Shown in pieces: positions 7,418-16,199 of a DNA stretch of 64,000 bases. The stretch's first letter is position 1. Each line of letters starts with the position of its first letter. The notes below the pieces were generated by a model. It was not told where the DNA came from. It saw only the letters and a program-made list of their open reading frames with translations, and did no database searches. Made by a program: the position numbers and the translations under genes. The stretch comes from Rhizobium sp. (GTDB taxonomy: Bacteria > Pseudomonadota > Alphaproteobacteria > Rhizobiales > Rhizobiaceae), in assembly GCA_019739215.1 (NCBI GenBank), contig JAHHDR010000023.1:62001-126000 (forward strand), in the 5' to 3' direction.

Positions 7418-8500
7418 TCAGGCGGCCTCGGCCTGTTCCATTGCGCGCGCCTCGGCAATCAGCCTGAAGACATAATCGATCTTGGCGACGATCGCGTTGG
7501 TCAGCACGAAGGGATAGAGGTCCGGCTGGCCAAGGCTGCGGTTGATCGAATTGATCGCCACCGTAAGCGGCACCCAGGCCAGAATGATCTGATCGATGCT
7601 CGTCGCATCGTATGGATCGACATCTGCCTGATGGATCGCGCCCGCCGGCAGGTCGGCCGGGAAGATGCCGTAGGCGCTCGCCGTTTCCAGTCCATCCACC
7701 ATGTGGAAACAGTGCGCCCAGGTCTCGGCGAAATCTTCCCAGGGATGGGACGACGCATAGGCGCTGATGTAATTGAGCTGCCAGTCGGGCTGTGGTCCAT
7801 TGGCATAGTGCGCCTGCAGTGCGGCATTGTAATCCTGCGTCGGGTCTCCGAACAGTTCTGTGAAGGCAGGAATGCCGCCGCGATCCTTCACAAGCAGGTC
7901 CCAGTAGAAATGCCCGACCTCATGGCGGAAGTGTCCGATAAGGGTACGATACGGCTCGCCCATCATGGCACGCCGGCGCTCGCGCTCCGCATCGTCGGCT
8001 TCGGCGATGTTGATCTGGATAAGCCCGTCGCTGTGACCCGTGAGCACCGGCTCCGCGTTTCCGCTCGCATCCAGCGTGTCGGCAAGGAATTCGAAGGCCA
8101 GGCCGTGTTCCGGATCGTCGATACGGCGCGGCATCGGCAGTTCCCATCGCGTCAGCGAGTAGAAGAGATGCTTCTTCGCCTGTTCGATGCGCCGCCACCG
8201 GTCGTGGTTTTCCGGCACGGAGAGATCGGGAATCGTCAGGTTGAAGCGGCAGGCCAGGCAATAGGTCTCGCCGCTGTCGGCCGGCACCAGCCAGTTGCAG
8301 GCGCCTTCGGTCGCGTTCTCGCAGAAGAAGTAGCGGCGCTCTGGGTCCGCCAATGCACGCCAGCCGCCGTCATCGTCAGACGTCAATGCCGACATGTCGA
8401 ACAGTTTCCGGACATAGCCGATCCGGCTGTTGCAGGCGAGGCAGACATGGTTGTTGAAATGAATCGTGTTGCCGCAGTTCTGGCACTTGAAGAGTTTCAT
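7418..8500 (-). CDS. Zinc-ribbon and zincin-like metallopeptidase family protein
   Basis: A 360-residue cytoplasmic protein. The N terminus is a zinc ribbon built from CQNCGN and CLACNSR, with further pairs (CENATEGAC, CLAC) near residues 58-83. The C-terminal two thirds hold an HEVGH zinc-binding helix near residue 198 followed by an Asp/Glu-rich stretch and WEDFAETWAHCFHM, the pattern of the putative zinc-binding metallopeptidase family (COG4307-like). Substrates are unknown. It lies 10 bases after the transporter at 8511-9587 on the same strand, suggesting one transcript. It converges on the HWE kinase. Confidence 0.8.
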   Translation of the reverse strand: MKLFKCQNCGNTIHFNNHVCLACNSRIGYVRKLFDMSALTSDDDGGWRALADPERRYFFCENATEGACNWLVPADSGETYCLACRFNLTIPDLSVPENHDRWRRIEQAKKHLFYSLTRWELPMPRRIDDPEHGLAFEFLADTLDASGNAEPVLTGHSDGLIQINIAEADDAERERRRAMMGEPYRTLIGHFRHEVGHFYWDLLVKDRGGIPAFTELFGDPTQDYNAALQAHYANGPQPDWQLNYISAYASSHPWEDFAETWAHCFHMVDGLETASAYGIFPADLPAGAIHQADVDPYDATSIDQIILAWVPLTVAINSINRSLGQPDLYPFVLTNAIVAKIDYVFRLIAEARAMEQAEAA

Positions 8501-8510
8501 GGTGTTTCCG

Positions 8511-9587
8511 TCAGATCTTGCTTGGGATGATGTTGCGCGCGAGGGCGTAGAGAATGAGCAGCGAGGGCACGGCGATGAAACCGCCGATCGGCCCCCACAG
8601 CCAGATCCAGAAGGCGAGCGCCAGGAAGACGGCGAACGGGTTCATCGTCATGGTGGCGCCCAGCACCTGATGGGTGATGAAATTGGATTCGACCGCATGG
8701 AGCGCGAGGTAGATCCCCGGCGCCAGCAGAATGTCGAAGGCATTGTTGTAAAGCGCCAGACTGACGCTGAGCAGGATCACCGTCATCAGCGCCGGGCCGA
8801 TATAGATCACGAAGTTCAAGAGGATGGCCAGCACGCCCCAGAGCAGCGGCGAGGGCATGCCGATCGCCCACAGCGCCAGCGCGACCACGACGCCGAGCCC
8901 GATATTGATCACGGTGATCGTCGCAAGATAGCGCGAGATCAGCACTTCGACGTCGCGGAAGAAATGGGCGAAGCGCCAGCGCATCCGCCGCGTGAAGCAC
9001 ATCGACAGCACGGCGATCCTGAACCGGTCCCGCGTTGCAACGAAGAAATAGATGCTGGCAAGGAAGATGAGCAGTTCGGCGACGATGGTCGGACCGAGCG
9101 AAACGACGCTCTGAACAGCGCTCGTGTCGTCAACCTTCACCGTCAGCGCCGTGGCCTGCCCCATTGTGTCGGACAATTGCTTCTGCAGCCCCTGGAAGGA
9201 ATCGAACAGGCTCCGCCAGTCCGCAACCTGCAGCCTGAGGCTTTCCCAGATGGCGGGCGCGCGCTCGACCCAGGCCGCGAGCGGTACCGACAGGCCCATG
9301 CCGATCGCCAGGATCAGGATCAGGAAGGTCAGCACAATGGCCAGCGCCGAGAGCCAGGTCGGCACGCCATAGCGCTCGATTCGTCCGGCCAGCGGCGAGA
9401 ACATCAGGCCGATACAGACACCGAGGAAGATGGGCGCCAGGATGACTTCGCCATAATCCAGCGCCACGACAATGGCGATGCAGGCAAGCACCATCTGCGA
9501 CATGCGCGCGCCCATCGCGACGACAGATTCGAAGTTCGACCGGTGCCGCAGTCGCACCGGACGCAGCTGTAAAGACGCATGTCTCAT
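8511..9587 (-). CDS. AI-2E family transporter (PerM/TqsA-like)
   Basis: A 358-residue membrane protein with about seven to eight helices in the AI-2E/PerM arrangement: two N-terminal helices (VILAPIFLGVCIGLMFSPL), a further pair, a long extracytoplasmic region and a C-terminal set of helices including FVIYIGPALMTVILL and an LWGPIGGFIAVP segment typical of the family. Members export autoinducer-2 or other small molecules or exchange ions; the substrate cannot be inferred here. The gene is followed closely by the metallopeptidase-like gene. Confidence 0.85.
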   Translation of the reverse strand: MRHASLQLRPVRLRHRSNFESVVAMGARMSQMVLACIAIVVALDYGEVILAPIFLGVCIGLMFSPLAGRIERYGVPTWLSALAIVLTFLILILAIGMGLSVPLAAWVERAPAIWESLRLQVADWRSLFDSFQGLQKQLSDTMGQATALTVKVDDTSAVQSVVSLGPTIVAELLIFLASIYFFVATRDRFRIAVLSMCFTRRMRWRFAHFFRDVEVLISRYLATITVINIGLGVVVALALWAIGMPSPLLWGVLAILLNFVIYIGPALMTVILLSVSLALYNNAFDILLAPGIYLALHAVESNFITHQVLGATMTMNPFAVFLALAFWIWLWGPIGGFIAVPSLLILYALARNIIPSKI

Positions 9588-9708
9588 TTGTTCAGGACCC
9601 GCTTCGGGGCGACTGACACGCCCCGCTCATCTCGATGAACGCAACGGGGCAGGTCCGGGTTCCGGAGAACCGCGGGAAGTTCTGAACAGACCTGCGCTTC
9701 AGCGCTGG

Positions 9709-10713
9709 TCAGGCCGTGATCGACCGACCTTCCTTGTCGAAACGATGGATCTTGGCCGGATCGGGGTTGGCATGGACGATCTCGTCGACCGCATAGGCAT
9801 GCTCGCCGAACAGGCGCACGGTGATGAGGCCCGCCGTTTCCGACTCCAGGTAAACGATCGTATCGGCGCCGAGATGCTCGACATGGATGATTCTGCCTTG
9901 CCACGCGCCGCTGTCGCGCGACAGCGTCAGATGCTCGGGCCGGACGCCGATGGTGGCGGCATCTGTCCGCCCCAGGCGGCCGGCCTCGACGAAATTCATC
10001 TGCGGCGAGCCGATGAAGCCCGCGACGAAGAGGTTTGCCGGCCTGTTGTAGAGCTCCATCGGCGAGCCGATCTGCTCGACCCGGCCGGCGGAGAGCACGA
10101 CGATCTTGTCCGCCAGGGTCATCGCCTCGACCTGGTCATGTGTGACATAGATCATCGTCGCCTTGAGGCGCTTGTGGAGGCGGGCGATTTCGAGCCGGGT
10201 CTGGACGCGGAGCGCCGCATCGAGGTTGGAGAGCGGCTCGTCGAACAGGAACAGTGTGGGTTCGCGCACGATGGCGCGGCCGATGGCGACGCGCTGGCGC
10301 TGGCCGCCGGAGAGTTCCGCCGGGCGTCGTGCCAGGTAGGGATCGAGCGACAGCAGGTTCGATGCATTCGCCACGCGTGTCTCGATCACGGCCTTGTCCT
10401 CGCCAGCCTGCTTGAGGCCGAGCGCCATGTTGTCCTTCACCGTCAGGTGCGGATAGAGCGCATAGGACTGGAACACCATGGCGATGCCGCGCTTGGCCGG
10501 CGGTGTGGACGAGACGTCCCTGCCATCGATGACGATGGAACCCGACGAAATGTCCTCGAGGCCGGCGATGGAGCGGAGAAGCGTGGACTTGCCGCAGCCG
10601 GAGGGGCCGACGAAGATCACGAACTCGCCGTCCCTGACCTCCAGGTCGATACCCTTGAGAACTTCGACCGGGCCGAAGGACTTGCTGACGGACTTGAGTG
10701 TTAGGTTACCCAC
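9709..10713 (-). CDS. Sugar ABC transporter ATPase (UgpC/MsmK type)
   Basis: A 334-residue CUT1-type ATPase. Walker [11 protein letters not shown]-loop [11 protein letters not shown], signature [14 protein letters not shown], Walker [14 protein letters not shown] and the switch His in [10 protein letters not shown] are all present. The C-terminal TOBE/MalK-type regulatory domain contains IGVRPEHL. It is the last gene of the leftward operon beginning with murQ and powers the permease pair at 11791-13593. About 120 bases separate it from the AI-2E transporter gene. Confidence 0.95.
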   Translation of the reverse strand: MGNLTLKSVSKSFGPVEVLKGIDLEVRDGEFVIFVGPSGCGKSTLLRSIAGLEDISSGSIVIDGRDVSSTPPAKRGIAMVFQSYALYPHLTVKDNMALGLKQAGEDKAVIETRVANASNLLSLDPYLARRPAELSGGQRQRVAIGRAIVREPTLFLFDEPLSNLDAALRVQTRLEIARLHKRLKATMIYVTHDQVEAMTLADKIVVLSAGRVEQIGSPMELYNRPANLFVAGFIGSPQMNFVEAGRLGRTDAATIGVRPEHLTLSRDSGAWQGRIIHVEHLGADTIVYLESETAGLITVRLFGEHAYAVDEIVHANPDPAKIHRFDKEGRSITA

Positions 10714-10738
10714 GGGGTGGTTCTCCGGGTTCGTCGTT

Positions 10739-11794
10739 CTAGAGGTTGACCATCTGGCCGCTGCGGACGCTCTCGTCCGCCGCCAGGCAGATGCGGAGCG
10801 ATTGCACTGCGTCGTTCATGTGGCGGTCGAGATCGATATCCTCGCGGATCGCCTTCAGCACATAGGCCTGTTCAAGATCGCAGAGATCCTGGTGACCGGG
10901 CTCGCCCGCCATCTGCAGCATCTGGTCGCGTTCGGCAAAGCCGCTTCCGTCGGCGGTGGTCTTGGCGCGGTGCAGGCGAATGGTCGAGGTCTTGGTATGG
11001 GTATCGATGTCGTCGGACTTGGCGTTCGGGTCCATCACGATCGAGACGCAACCATTGGGGCTCATCACGTCCTTCACGAAAAAGGCGGTCTCCGAGATCA
11101 TCGGGCCCCATCCGGCCTCGTACCAGCCCACCGAGCCGTCGTCGAACAGCACCTGCAGATGGCCGTAATTGTACATGTCGGGGGCAATTTCGTCCGAGAG
11201 GCGCAAGCCCATGCCGCGTACCGAGACCGGCTTGGCATCGGTGATCTGGCACATGACGTCGACATAGTGCACGCCGCAATCGACGATCGGCGAGGTCGTG
11301 TTCATCAGGGCCTTGTGCGTGCCCCATGTCTTGCCGACCGACTGCTGGTTTAGGTTCATGCGGAAGACATAGGGACCGCCGAGATCGCGGGCGAGCGCGA
11401 TCAGCTTCGTCCAGGACGGATGATGGCGCAGGATGTAACCGACCACCAGCTTGCGGCCGTTTGCCTTGGCGCAGGCGACGACGCGCTCGGCATCGGCCAC
11501 GGTCGTCGCCAAGGGCTTCTCGACGAAGACGTGGGCGCCTGCCTCCATCGCCATCACGGCGAAATCCGCGTGGCTGTCCGAATAGGTGTTGATCGAGCAG
11601 AGCTCGGGCTTCAATGCCCTAAGCGCCTCCGGGAAGGTTGGCAGGATCGCGTGCCTGTCCAGCCCGTCGGGCAGCTCGACCGTCGAGCGGTTCACGAGCC
11701 CCACGATCTCGAAGCCGGGATTGTTGTGATAGGCGAGCGCATGGCTCATGCCCATATTGCCGAGGCCGGCGACCAGGGTTCTGATCGGGGTCAT
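10739..11794 (-). CDS. Gfo/Idh/MocA family oxidoreductase
   Basis: A 351-residue NAD(P)-dependent sugar dehydrogenase. The Rossmann motif [12 protein letters not shown] is at the N terminus, VFVEKPLA (the family EKP signature) near residue 94, and the C-terminal alpha/beta domain contains [11 protein letters not shown] with the catalytic-type His. Its ATG overlaps the upstream permease stop (ATGA), so it belongs to the importer operon. The family oxidises or reduces sugars at C1 or C3, including anhydro-sugars such as levoglucosan. In this MurNAc/GlcNAc context an amino-sugar or 1,6-anhydro-sugar substrate is conceivable, but that is inference. Confidence 0.9.
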   Translation of the reverse strand: MTPIRTLVAGLGNMGMSHALAYHNNPGFEIVGLVNRSTVELPDGLDRHAILPTFPEALRALKPELCSINTYSDSHADFAVMAMEAGAHVFVEKPLATTVADAERVVACAKANGRKLVVGYILRHHPSWTKLIALARDLGGPYVFRMNLNQQSVGKTWGTHKALMNTTSPIVDCGVHYVDVMCQITDAKPVSVRGMGLRLSDEIAPDMYNYGHLQVLFDDGSVGWYEAGWGPMISETAFFVKDVMSPNGCVSIVMDPNAKSDDIDTHTKTSTIRLHRAKTTADGSGFAERDQMLQMAGEPGHQDLCDLEQAYVLKAIREDIDLDRHMNDAVQSLRICLAADESVRSGQMVNL

Positions 11795-12649
11795 TTCACT
11801 GCTCCTGCCGTGATGCCGCGGATAAGCTGCCGCGAGAAGATGAGATAGAGGACGAGGACGGGCGCGATGGCGAGCGAGAGTGCCGCCAGCACCGCGTTCC
11901 AGTTGGTGACGAACTGGCCGATGAAGATCTGGGCGCCGAGTGTGATCGTCTTCGTGTCTTCCGACGGCGCCAGGATCAGCGGAAACCACAGGTCGTTCCA
12001 GATCGGGATCATGGTGAAGACCGCGACCGTCGCCATGGCCGGACGGACCAGCGGCAGCACAAGACGGAAGAAGATCTTGTATTCGCTGAGCCCGTCGATG
12101 CGGCCGGCATTCTTGAGGTCGTCGGAGACCGTCTTCATGAATTCCGACAGGATGAAGATCGCGAGCGGCAGGCCCTGCGCCGTATAGACCAGGATAAGCG
12201 CGGTCAGCGTATTGACCAGTCCCGAGGCGACCATGCCCTGCAGGATGGCGATCGTGCCGAGCCGGATCGGGATCATGATGCCGAGCGCCATGTAGAGTCC
12301 GAGCAGCGTGTTGCCCCGGAAGCGATATTCCGACAGTGCGAAAGCCGCCATCGCCCCAAAAAAGCAGCACGAGGAAGATCGAAACCACCGTGACGATCAT
12401 CGAATTCTGCATATAGCCGAGGAAGTCGCCCTGGCCGAGCACGGTCGTATAGCCGATCAGGTCGAAGGTTGCCGGCTTGTCGCCGATGGCGGGCAGCGGC
12501 GGCTGCATGGGGTTGCGGAAGATCGCGTTGCGAGACTTGAAGGAATTGATGATGGTGAGCACCACCGGAAACAGCGCGATCGCGGTATAGGCGATCAGGA
12601 TCGCGTGGGCTGCGGCGGAGCGTCCGAGGGAGGAACGGGCTTTCGACAT
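11791..12649 (-). CDS. Sugar ABC transporter permease, MalG type, frameshifted
   Basis: Second permease of a CUT1 importer. About six helices are visible, starting with AHAILIAYTAIALFPVVLTI, and the EAA loop appears as KNAGRIDGLSEYKIFFRLVLPL. A run of six A at 12358-12363 carries one base too many: upstream the protein reads VSIFLVLLF, downstream GAMAAFALSEYRFRG, which are contiguous in MalG homologues. With one base removed the protein has 285 residues. The start lies 11 bases after the stop of the first permease; the stop overlaps the oxidoreductase ATG. Confidence 0.9.
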
Positions 12650-12660
12650 CGGTTTCCCCC

Positions 12661-13593
12661 TCAGAACTGGTAGTGGCGCAGGCGCCGCTGGATGGTGAAG
12701 AGATAGAAGCTGACGCCGGCCAGGATGATCAGGAACATCACGGTTGCGATCGTCGCGCCCATCGACCGGTCGCCGAGTTGCAGCTGGAAGCCGAAGAAAG
12801 TGCGGTAGAGCAGGGTGCCGAGAATGTCCGTCGAGCCATCCGGCCCGGCGAGTGCGCCTTGCACGGTATAGATCAGGTCGAAGGCATTGAAATTGCCGAC
12901 GAAGGTCAGGATCGAGATGATGCCGATCGCCGGCAGGATCAGCGGCAGCTTGATCTTCCAGAACTGGCTCCAGCCGGTGATGCCGTCCATCTCGGCGGCT
13001 TCGAGCACCTCGTCGGGAATGTTGAGCAGCGCGGCATAGATCAGCATCATGGGAATGCCGACATATTGCCAGACCGAAATCAGCGACACCGCGATCAGCG
13101 CCGAACTCGGCTTGCCGAGCCAGGGCGCGAAGAGCCATTTGAGATGCACAAGGTCCAGCAGATAGGGCGAGACGCCCCAGATCGGCGACAGGATCAGCTT
13201 CCAGATGAAGCCGACGATAACGAAGGACAACAGCGTCGGCAGGAAGATGGCGGTGCGGTAGAACGCGGCGAATCGCAGCTTCGGCACGGAGAGCAGGGCG
13301 GCCAGCGCGATGCCGATCGGGTTCTGCACCAGCATGTGGATGATGAAGAAGATGACATTGTTCTTGAGCGCGTTCCAGAAGTCCGCGGCCCAGCGCTCGT
13401 TGCCGAACAATGTCTGGAAATTGCCGAGACCGACGAAGACTCGCTGTCCATCGACCTGGTTGAAGAACGAAAGCCAGAGCGTGCCCGCGAGCGGGATGAT
13501 CATGATCGCCGAATAGACCAGGAACGCAGGCAGCATGAAGACGATGATGTGCCAGCGAAACGGCCGCTTTACCGGCGTCGTTGAACTGGGCAT
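12661..13593 (-). CDS. Sugar ABC transporter permease, MalF type
   Basis: First permease of the CUT1 importer, 310 residues with six helices; the first is IIVFMLPAFLVYSAIMIIPL. The EAA motif is EVLEAAEMDGITGWSQFWKI, then PLILPAIGI. Start ATG 13593 is chosen because of a GAGGGG ribosome site six bases upstream; longer in-frame starts run into the gap after the binding-protein gene. It is intact, unlike its partner permease. Confidence 0.93.
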   Translation of the reverse strand: MPSSTTPVKRPFRWHIIVFMLPAFLVYSAIMIIPLAGTLWLSFFNQVDGQRVFVGLGNFQTLFGNERWAADFWNALKNNVIFFIIHMLVQNPIGIALAALLSVPKLRFAAFYRTAIFLPTLLSFVIVGFIWKLILSPIWGVSPYLLDLVHLKWLFAPWLGKPSSALIAVSLISVWQYVGIPMMLIYAALLNIPDEVLEAAEMDGITGWSQFWKIKLPLILPAIGIISILTFVGNFNAFDLIYTVQGALAGPDGSTDILGTLLYRTFFGFQLQLGDRSMGATIATVMFLIILAGVSFYLFTIQRRLRHYQF

Positions 13594-13732
13594 GCTGATC
13601 CCCTCGGTCATCCCGCATTGTCCATGGTTCGTTGAAATGTTCGGTCCCAACCTCTGGGGCGGACCAGTATGGCGCAAGCGATGACGCTTGTCATGGCATG
13701 CGAGGATTTGCAGGTGCCTTGCACTTGCAAAG

Positions 13733-13760
13733 GTGGCGGCGCGACATGCCGCGCCGCCAC
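13733..13760 (-). terminator. Stem-loop after the binding-protein gene (attenuating or mRNA-stabilising)
   Basis: A perfect 11-bp GC-rich stem (13733-13743 with 13750-13760) and 6-base loop without T tract lies 17 bases past the binding-protein stop and before the permeases. Such hairpins in ABC operons keep binding-protein mRNA abundant relative to the permeases. The remainder of the 184-base gap holds no gene. Confidence 0.65.
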
Positions 13761-13777
13761 GATCATCTGTCAGCCGA

Positions 13778-15037
13778 TCACTTGCCCGGCTTGTACCAGC
13801 TGTCGAGCCCCTTCTGGAGCTTCTCGGCGGCAACGGCCGGCGTATCGGTGCCGTTGATCACGTTGGCCGACTCGACCCAGGTCTCGTTTTCGAGGTTCGG
13901 CGTGCCGCGCGACAGGATCTGGTAGGTCGAGCGGATCGTCGACTTGCACTTGTCGCGCCAGGAGACGAACTCCTGCGCCAGCGGGTCCTGCATCTTCACC
14001 GGGGTGGAGTTCAGGCTGAAGAAGCCCGGCAGCGAGTTGGCATAGATGTCGGCGAACTCGGGCGAGGCGATCCAGGCGAGCAGCTTCTTGGTCTCTTCCG
14101 GATGCGCGGTCTTGGCATTCATGCCGACAGCGATGTCGGTGTGGTCGGAGATGTAGCAGGGGTCGCCATCCTTCGCCACCGGCGGCAGGAACGCGCCCAT
14201 CTTGAACTGGGCCTGGGTGTTGAAGCCGCCGATTTCCCACGAACCGGCCGGATAGATTGCGGCGCGGCCGAGCGTGAAAAGGTTCTGGCTGTCCGGATAG
14301 GTCTGGGCTTCGAAGCCGTCGCCGAGATAGTCCTTCCACTTGGCCAGCACTTCATAGGGCTTGACCCACTGCGGGTCGGTCAGCTTCTGTTCGCCCTTGA
14401 TCAGCGCAAGGCGACCTTCTTCACCGCCCCAGTAGTTCGGGCCGATATTCTGGTAGCCCATGGTGGCGGCTTCCCAGAGGTCCTTGGTGCCCATGGCGAG
14501 CGGAATGTAGTTGCCGTCGGCCTTGATCGCGTCGAGCACCTTGAAGAACTCTTCCTCCGTCTTCGGCGGTGTCAGGCCGAGCGCGTCGAAGGCATCCTTG
14601 TTGTAGATGAAGCCGTGGATGACCGAAGCCATCGGCACGCAGAAGGTCGCTGCGCCGTCATCGGTCTGCCAGGCGGATTTCGCCACCGGCGAGAAGTTCT
14701 CCATGCCGGGATTCGACGAGATGTCGGCGAGGTAGCCCTTCTTGTAGAGCTCGAGCGATGCGTCGAACGGGCGGCAGGTGATCAGGTCGCCGGCGGCGCC
14801 GCTTTCGAGCTTGGCGTTCAGGGCGGCATTGTATTCGGTCGGCGCGGACGGCGCGAACACCACCTTGATGCCGGGATTCTTGGCTTCGAAAGCCGGGATC
14901 AGCTTGTCCTTCCAGATGGCGAGGTCGTCGTTGCGCCAGCTTTCGATGGTCAGCGTCACGTCTTCCGCATGTGCCACGCCCGAAAGGCCGGCGATGGCGG
15001 TCGCCACGAGCAGCGCCTGTTTGAATGCACGGGTCAT
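13778..15037 (-). CDS. Sugar ABC transporter substrate-binding protein
   Basis: A 419-residue periplasmic binding protein of the CUT1 (SBP family 1) type. A Sec signal peptide (basic MTRAFKQ, hydrophobic core LLVATAIAGLSGV, cleavage after AHA) precedes the mature domain beginning EDVTLTIESW. The fold pattern FEAKNPGIKVVF and the C-terminal NPLEN-like region NLENETWVESANVI fit the family. It follows murQ by 54 bases and precedes its permeases. Given its neighbours MurQ and NagA, the ligand is likely an amino sugar such as MurNAc, GlcNAc or an anhydro derivative. Confidence 0.92.
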   Translation of the reverse strand: MTRAFKQALLVATAIAGLSGVAHAEDVTLTIESWRNDDLAIWKDKLIPAFEAKNPGIKVVFAPSAPTEYNAALNAKLESGAAGDLITCRPFDASLELYKKGYLADISSNPGMENFSPVAKSAWQTDDGAATFCVPMASVIHGFIYNKDAFDALGLTPPKTEEEFFKVLDAIKADGNYIPLAMGTKDLWEAATMGYQNIGPNYWGGEEGRLALIKGEQKLTDPQWVKPYEVLAKWKDYLGDGFEAQTYPDSQNLFTLGRAAIYPAGSWEIGGFNTQAQFKMGAFLPPVAKDGDPCYISDHTDIAVGMNAKTAHPEETKKLLAWIASPEFADIYANSLPGFFSLNSTPVKMQDPLAQEFVSWRDKCKSTIRSTYQILSRGTPNLENETWVESANVINGTDTPAVAAEKLQKGLDSWYKPGK

Positions 15038-15091
15038 CTTTTCATTCTCCCAATTTTAGCAATCGCCCACTGTGGTCGATGCTGGTTCCTG

Positions 15092-15991
15092 TTATGCGCC
15101 TGCCTGCGCCTTCTTGAGGGCGCCGCGCAGGTTCTGATTACAGCTTTCGAGCAGCTTGCCGGCAGTTTGCGCGCCATCGGCGCCAGCAGCCAGCAGGACC
15201 GCAATCTTCACCGAGCCGTCCGCCTCGTCGAGCAGGCGGGTCGCCCGGTCGATGTCGGTTCCGGCAATGACCGAGACGATGCGGCGCGCGCGGTCGCGCA
15301 GCTTGGCATTATCGGCATGGAGATTGACCATGAAACCATCATGGACATGACCGAGATGCACGGCCATCAGCGTCGAGATCATGTTGAGAGCGATCTTCTG
15401 CGCCGTGCCCGCGCCCATGCGCGTGGAACCGGCGATCACTTCGGGCGGTGTCGCCAGCAATATGGCGATATCGGCGACCGCAAGCAGGGGCCTGTCGGCA
15501 TTGTTGGCGATGCCGACAATGGCAGCACCCCGCGCCTTTCCGAGTTCGGCGGCGCGCAATGTGTAGGGCGTCGAACCCGATGCGGCGACGCAAACCAGGC
15601 AGTCCGCGGCGTCGATTTCAAGGCCCTCGACATCGGCGGTCGCCAGCGCGACGTCGTCCTCATAGCCGCCGGCGAGCCGCTTGATGCTCTCGACGCCGCC
15701 GGCGAGCAGGATCGGCGCCTGTTCGGATGTGATGCCATAGGTACCCGGCAATTCGAGGCCATCGGCCATCGCCATCAAGCCGGAGCTGCCTGCGCCGCAA
15801 TAGATCAGGCGCCCACCGGCCGAGATCTTCCCGGCAATCAGCTTGGCGGCCCGTTCGATGTCGGGGATCGCCATGCGCACGCTTTCCACCGCACCAAGCT
15901 GCCCGTCGAGCAGCACCGACAGGATCTCTGCCGGCGGCAGTCCGTCCAGTCCCTGAGCTCTCTCGTGGCGTGCTTCCGTGGTGGCTGCCAT
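15092..15991 (-). CDS. murQ: N-acetylmuramic acid 6-phosphate etherase
   Basis: MurQ removes the D-lactyl ether from MurNAc-6-phosphate to give GlcNAc-6-phosphate. Recognised by TEARHERAQGLDGLP near the N terminus, the SIS-domain phosphate loop CGAGSSG and SGSTPYTL, TPPEVIAGSTRMGAGTAQK (MurQ signature) and an HVHDGFMVNL segment. Start ATG 15991 gives 299 residues, the family length, with a GGGGAG ribosome site; the longer start at 16024 would lie within the operator-like element at 16017-16035. It heads the leftward importer operon and is divergent from the kinase gene. Confidence 0.95.
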   Translation of the reverse strand: MAATTEARHERAQGLDGLPPAEILSVLLDGQLGAVESVRMAIPDIERAAKLIAGKISAGGRLIYCGAGSSGLMAMADGLELPGTYGITSEQAPILLAGGVESIKRLAGGYEDDVALATADVEGLEIDAADCLVCVAASGSTPYTLRAAELGKARGAAIVGIANNADRPLLAVADIAILLATPPEVIAGSTRMGAGTAQKIALNMISTLMAVHLGHVHDGFMVNLHADNAKLRDRARRIVSVIAGTDIDRATRLLDEADGSVKIAVLLAAGADGAQTAGKLLESCNQNLRGALKKAQAGA

Positions 15992-16016
15992 CGTTCTCCC
16001 CATGTGTTGGGGTGAT

Positions 16017-16035
16017 AATGCCAAAAAAATACCAC
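16017..16035 (-). promoter_or_regulatory. Operator-like element, left copy
   Basis: On the minus strand this reads TGGTATTTTTTTGGCATT. It is the mirror copy, with one base change over the shared 18, of the element at 16161-16180, and it lies just upstream of murQ. It is a candidate site for the GntR regulator at 17075. Confidence 0.65.
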
Positions 16036-16160
16036 TTGTCCAGAAGAATTTACAATTTTGTCATTTCCGTGATGCGAGCGATGAAGGTCTTGGCAATAAA
16101 CTCCATTGAATCAGTGTTTTGATAAAAATCGGGTGTCGTTTGGAAAATCTCACTTGGTTA

Positions 16161-16180
16161 ATGGTATTTTTTTGGTATTA
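16161..16180 (+). promoter_or_regulatory. Operator-like element, right copy
   Basis: ATGGTATTTTTTTGGTATTA lies 20 bases before the kinase ATG. It contains two TGGTAT half-sites as a direct repeat and matches the inverted copy at 16017-16035, so both divergent operons carry one element. Confidence 0.65.
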
Positions 16181-16199
16181 TGTTGGTGAGGAGCGCGAA

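Noticed and set aside
10739..13618. A 959-codon minus-strand frame that appears to fuse an ABC permease to the Gfo/Idh oxidoreductase.
   Set aside because: Its first half is an out-of-frame reading of the permeases, joined to the oxidoreductase frame through the A6 frameshift at 12358-12363; the corrected genes are separate.
13688..16015. A 775-codon plus-strand frame over the binding-protein and murQ genes.
   Set aside because: Antisense to two well-recognised genes with no protein-family features.
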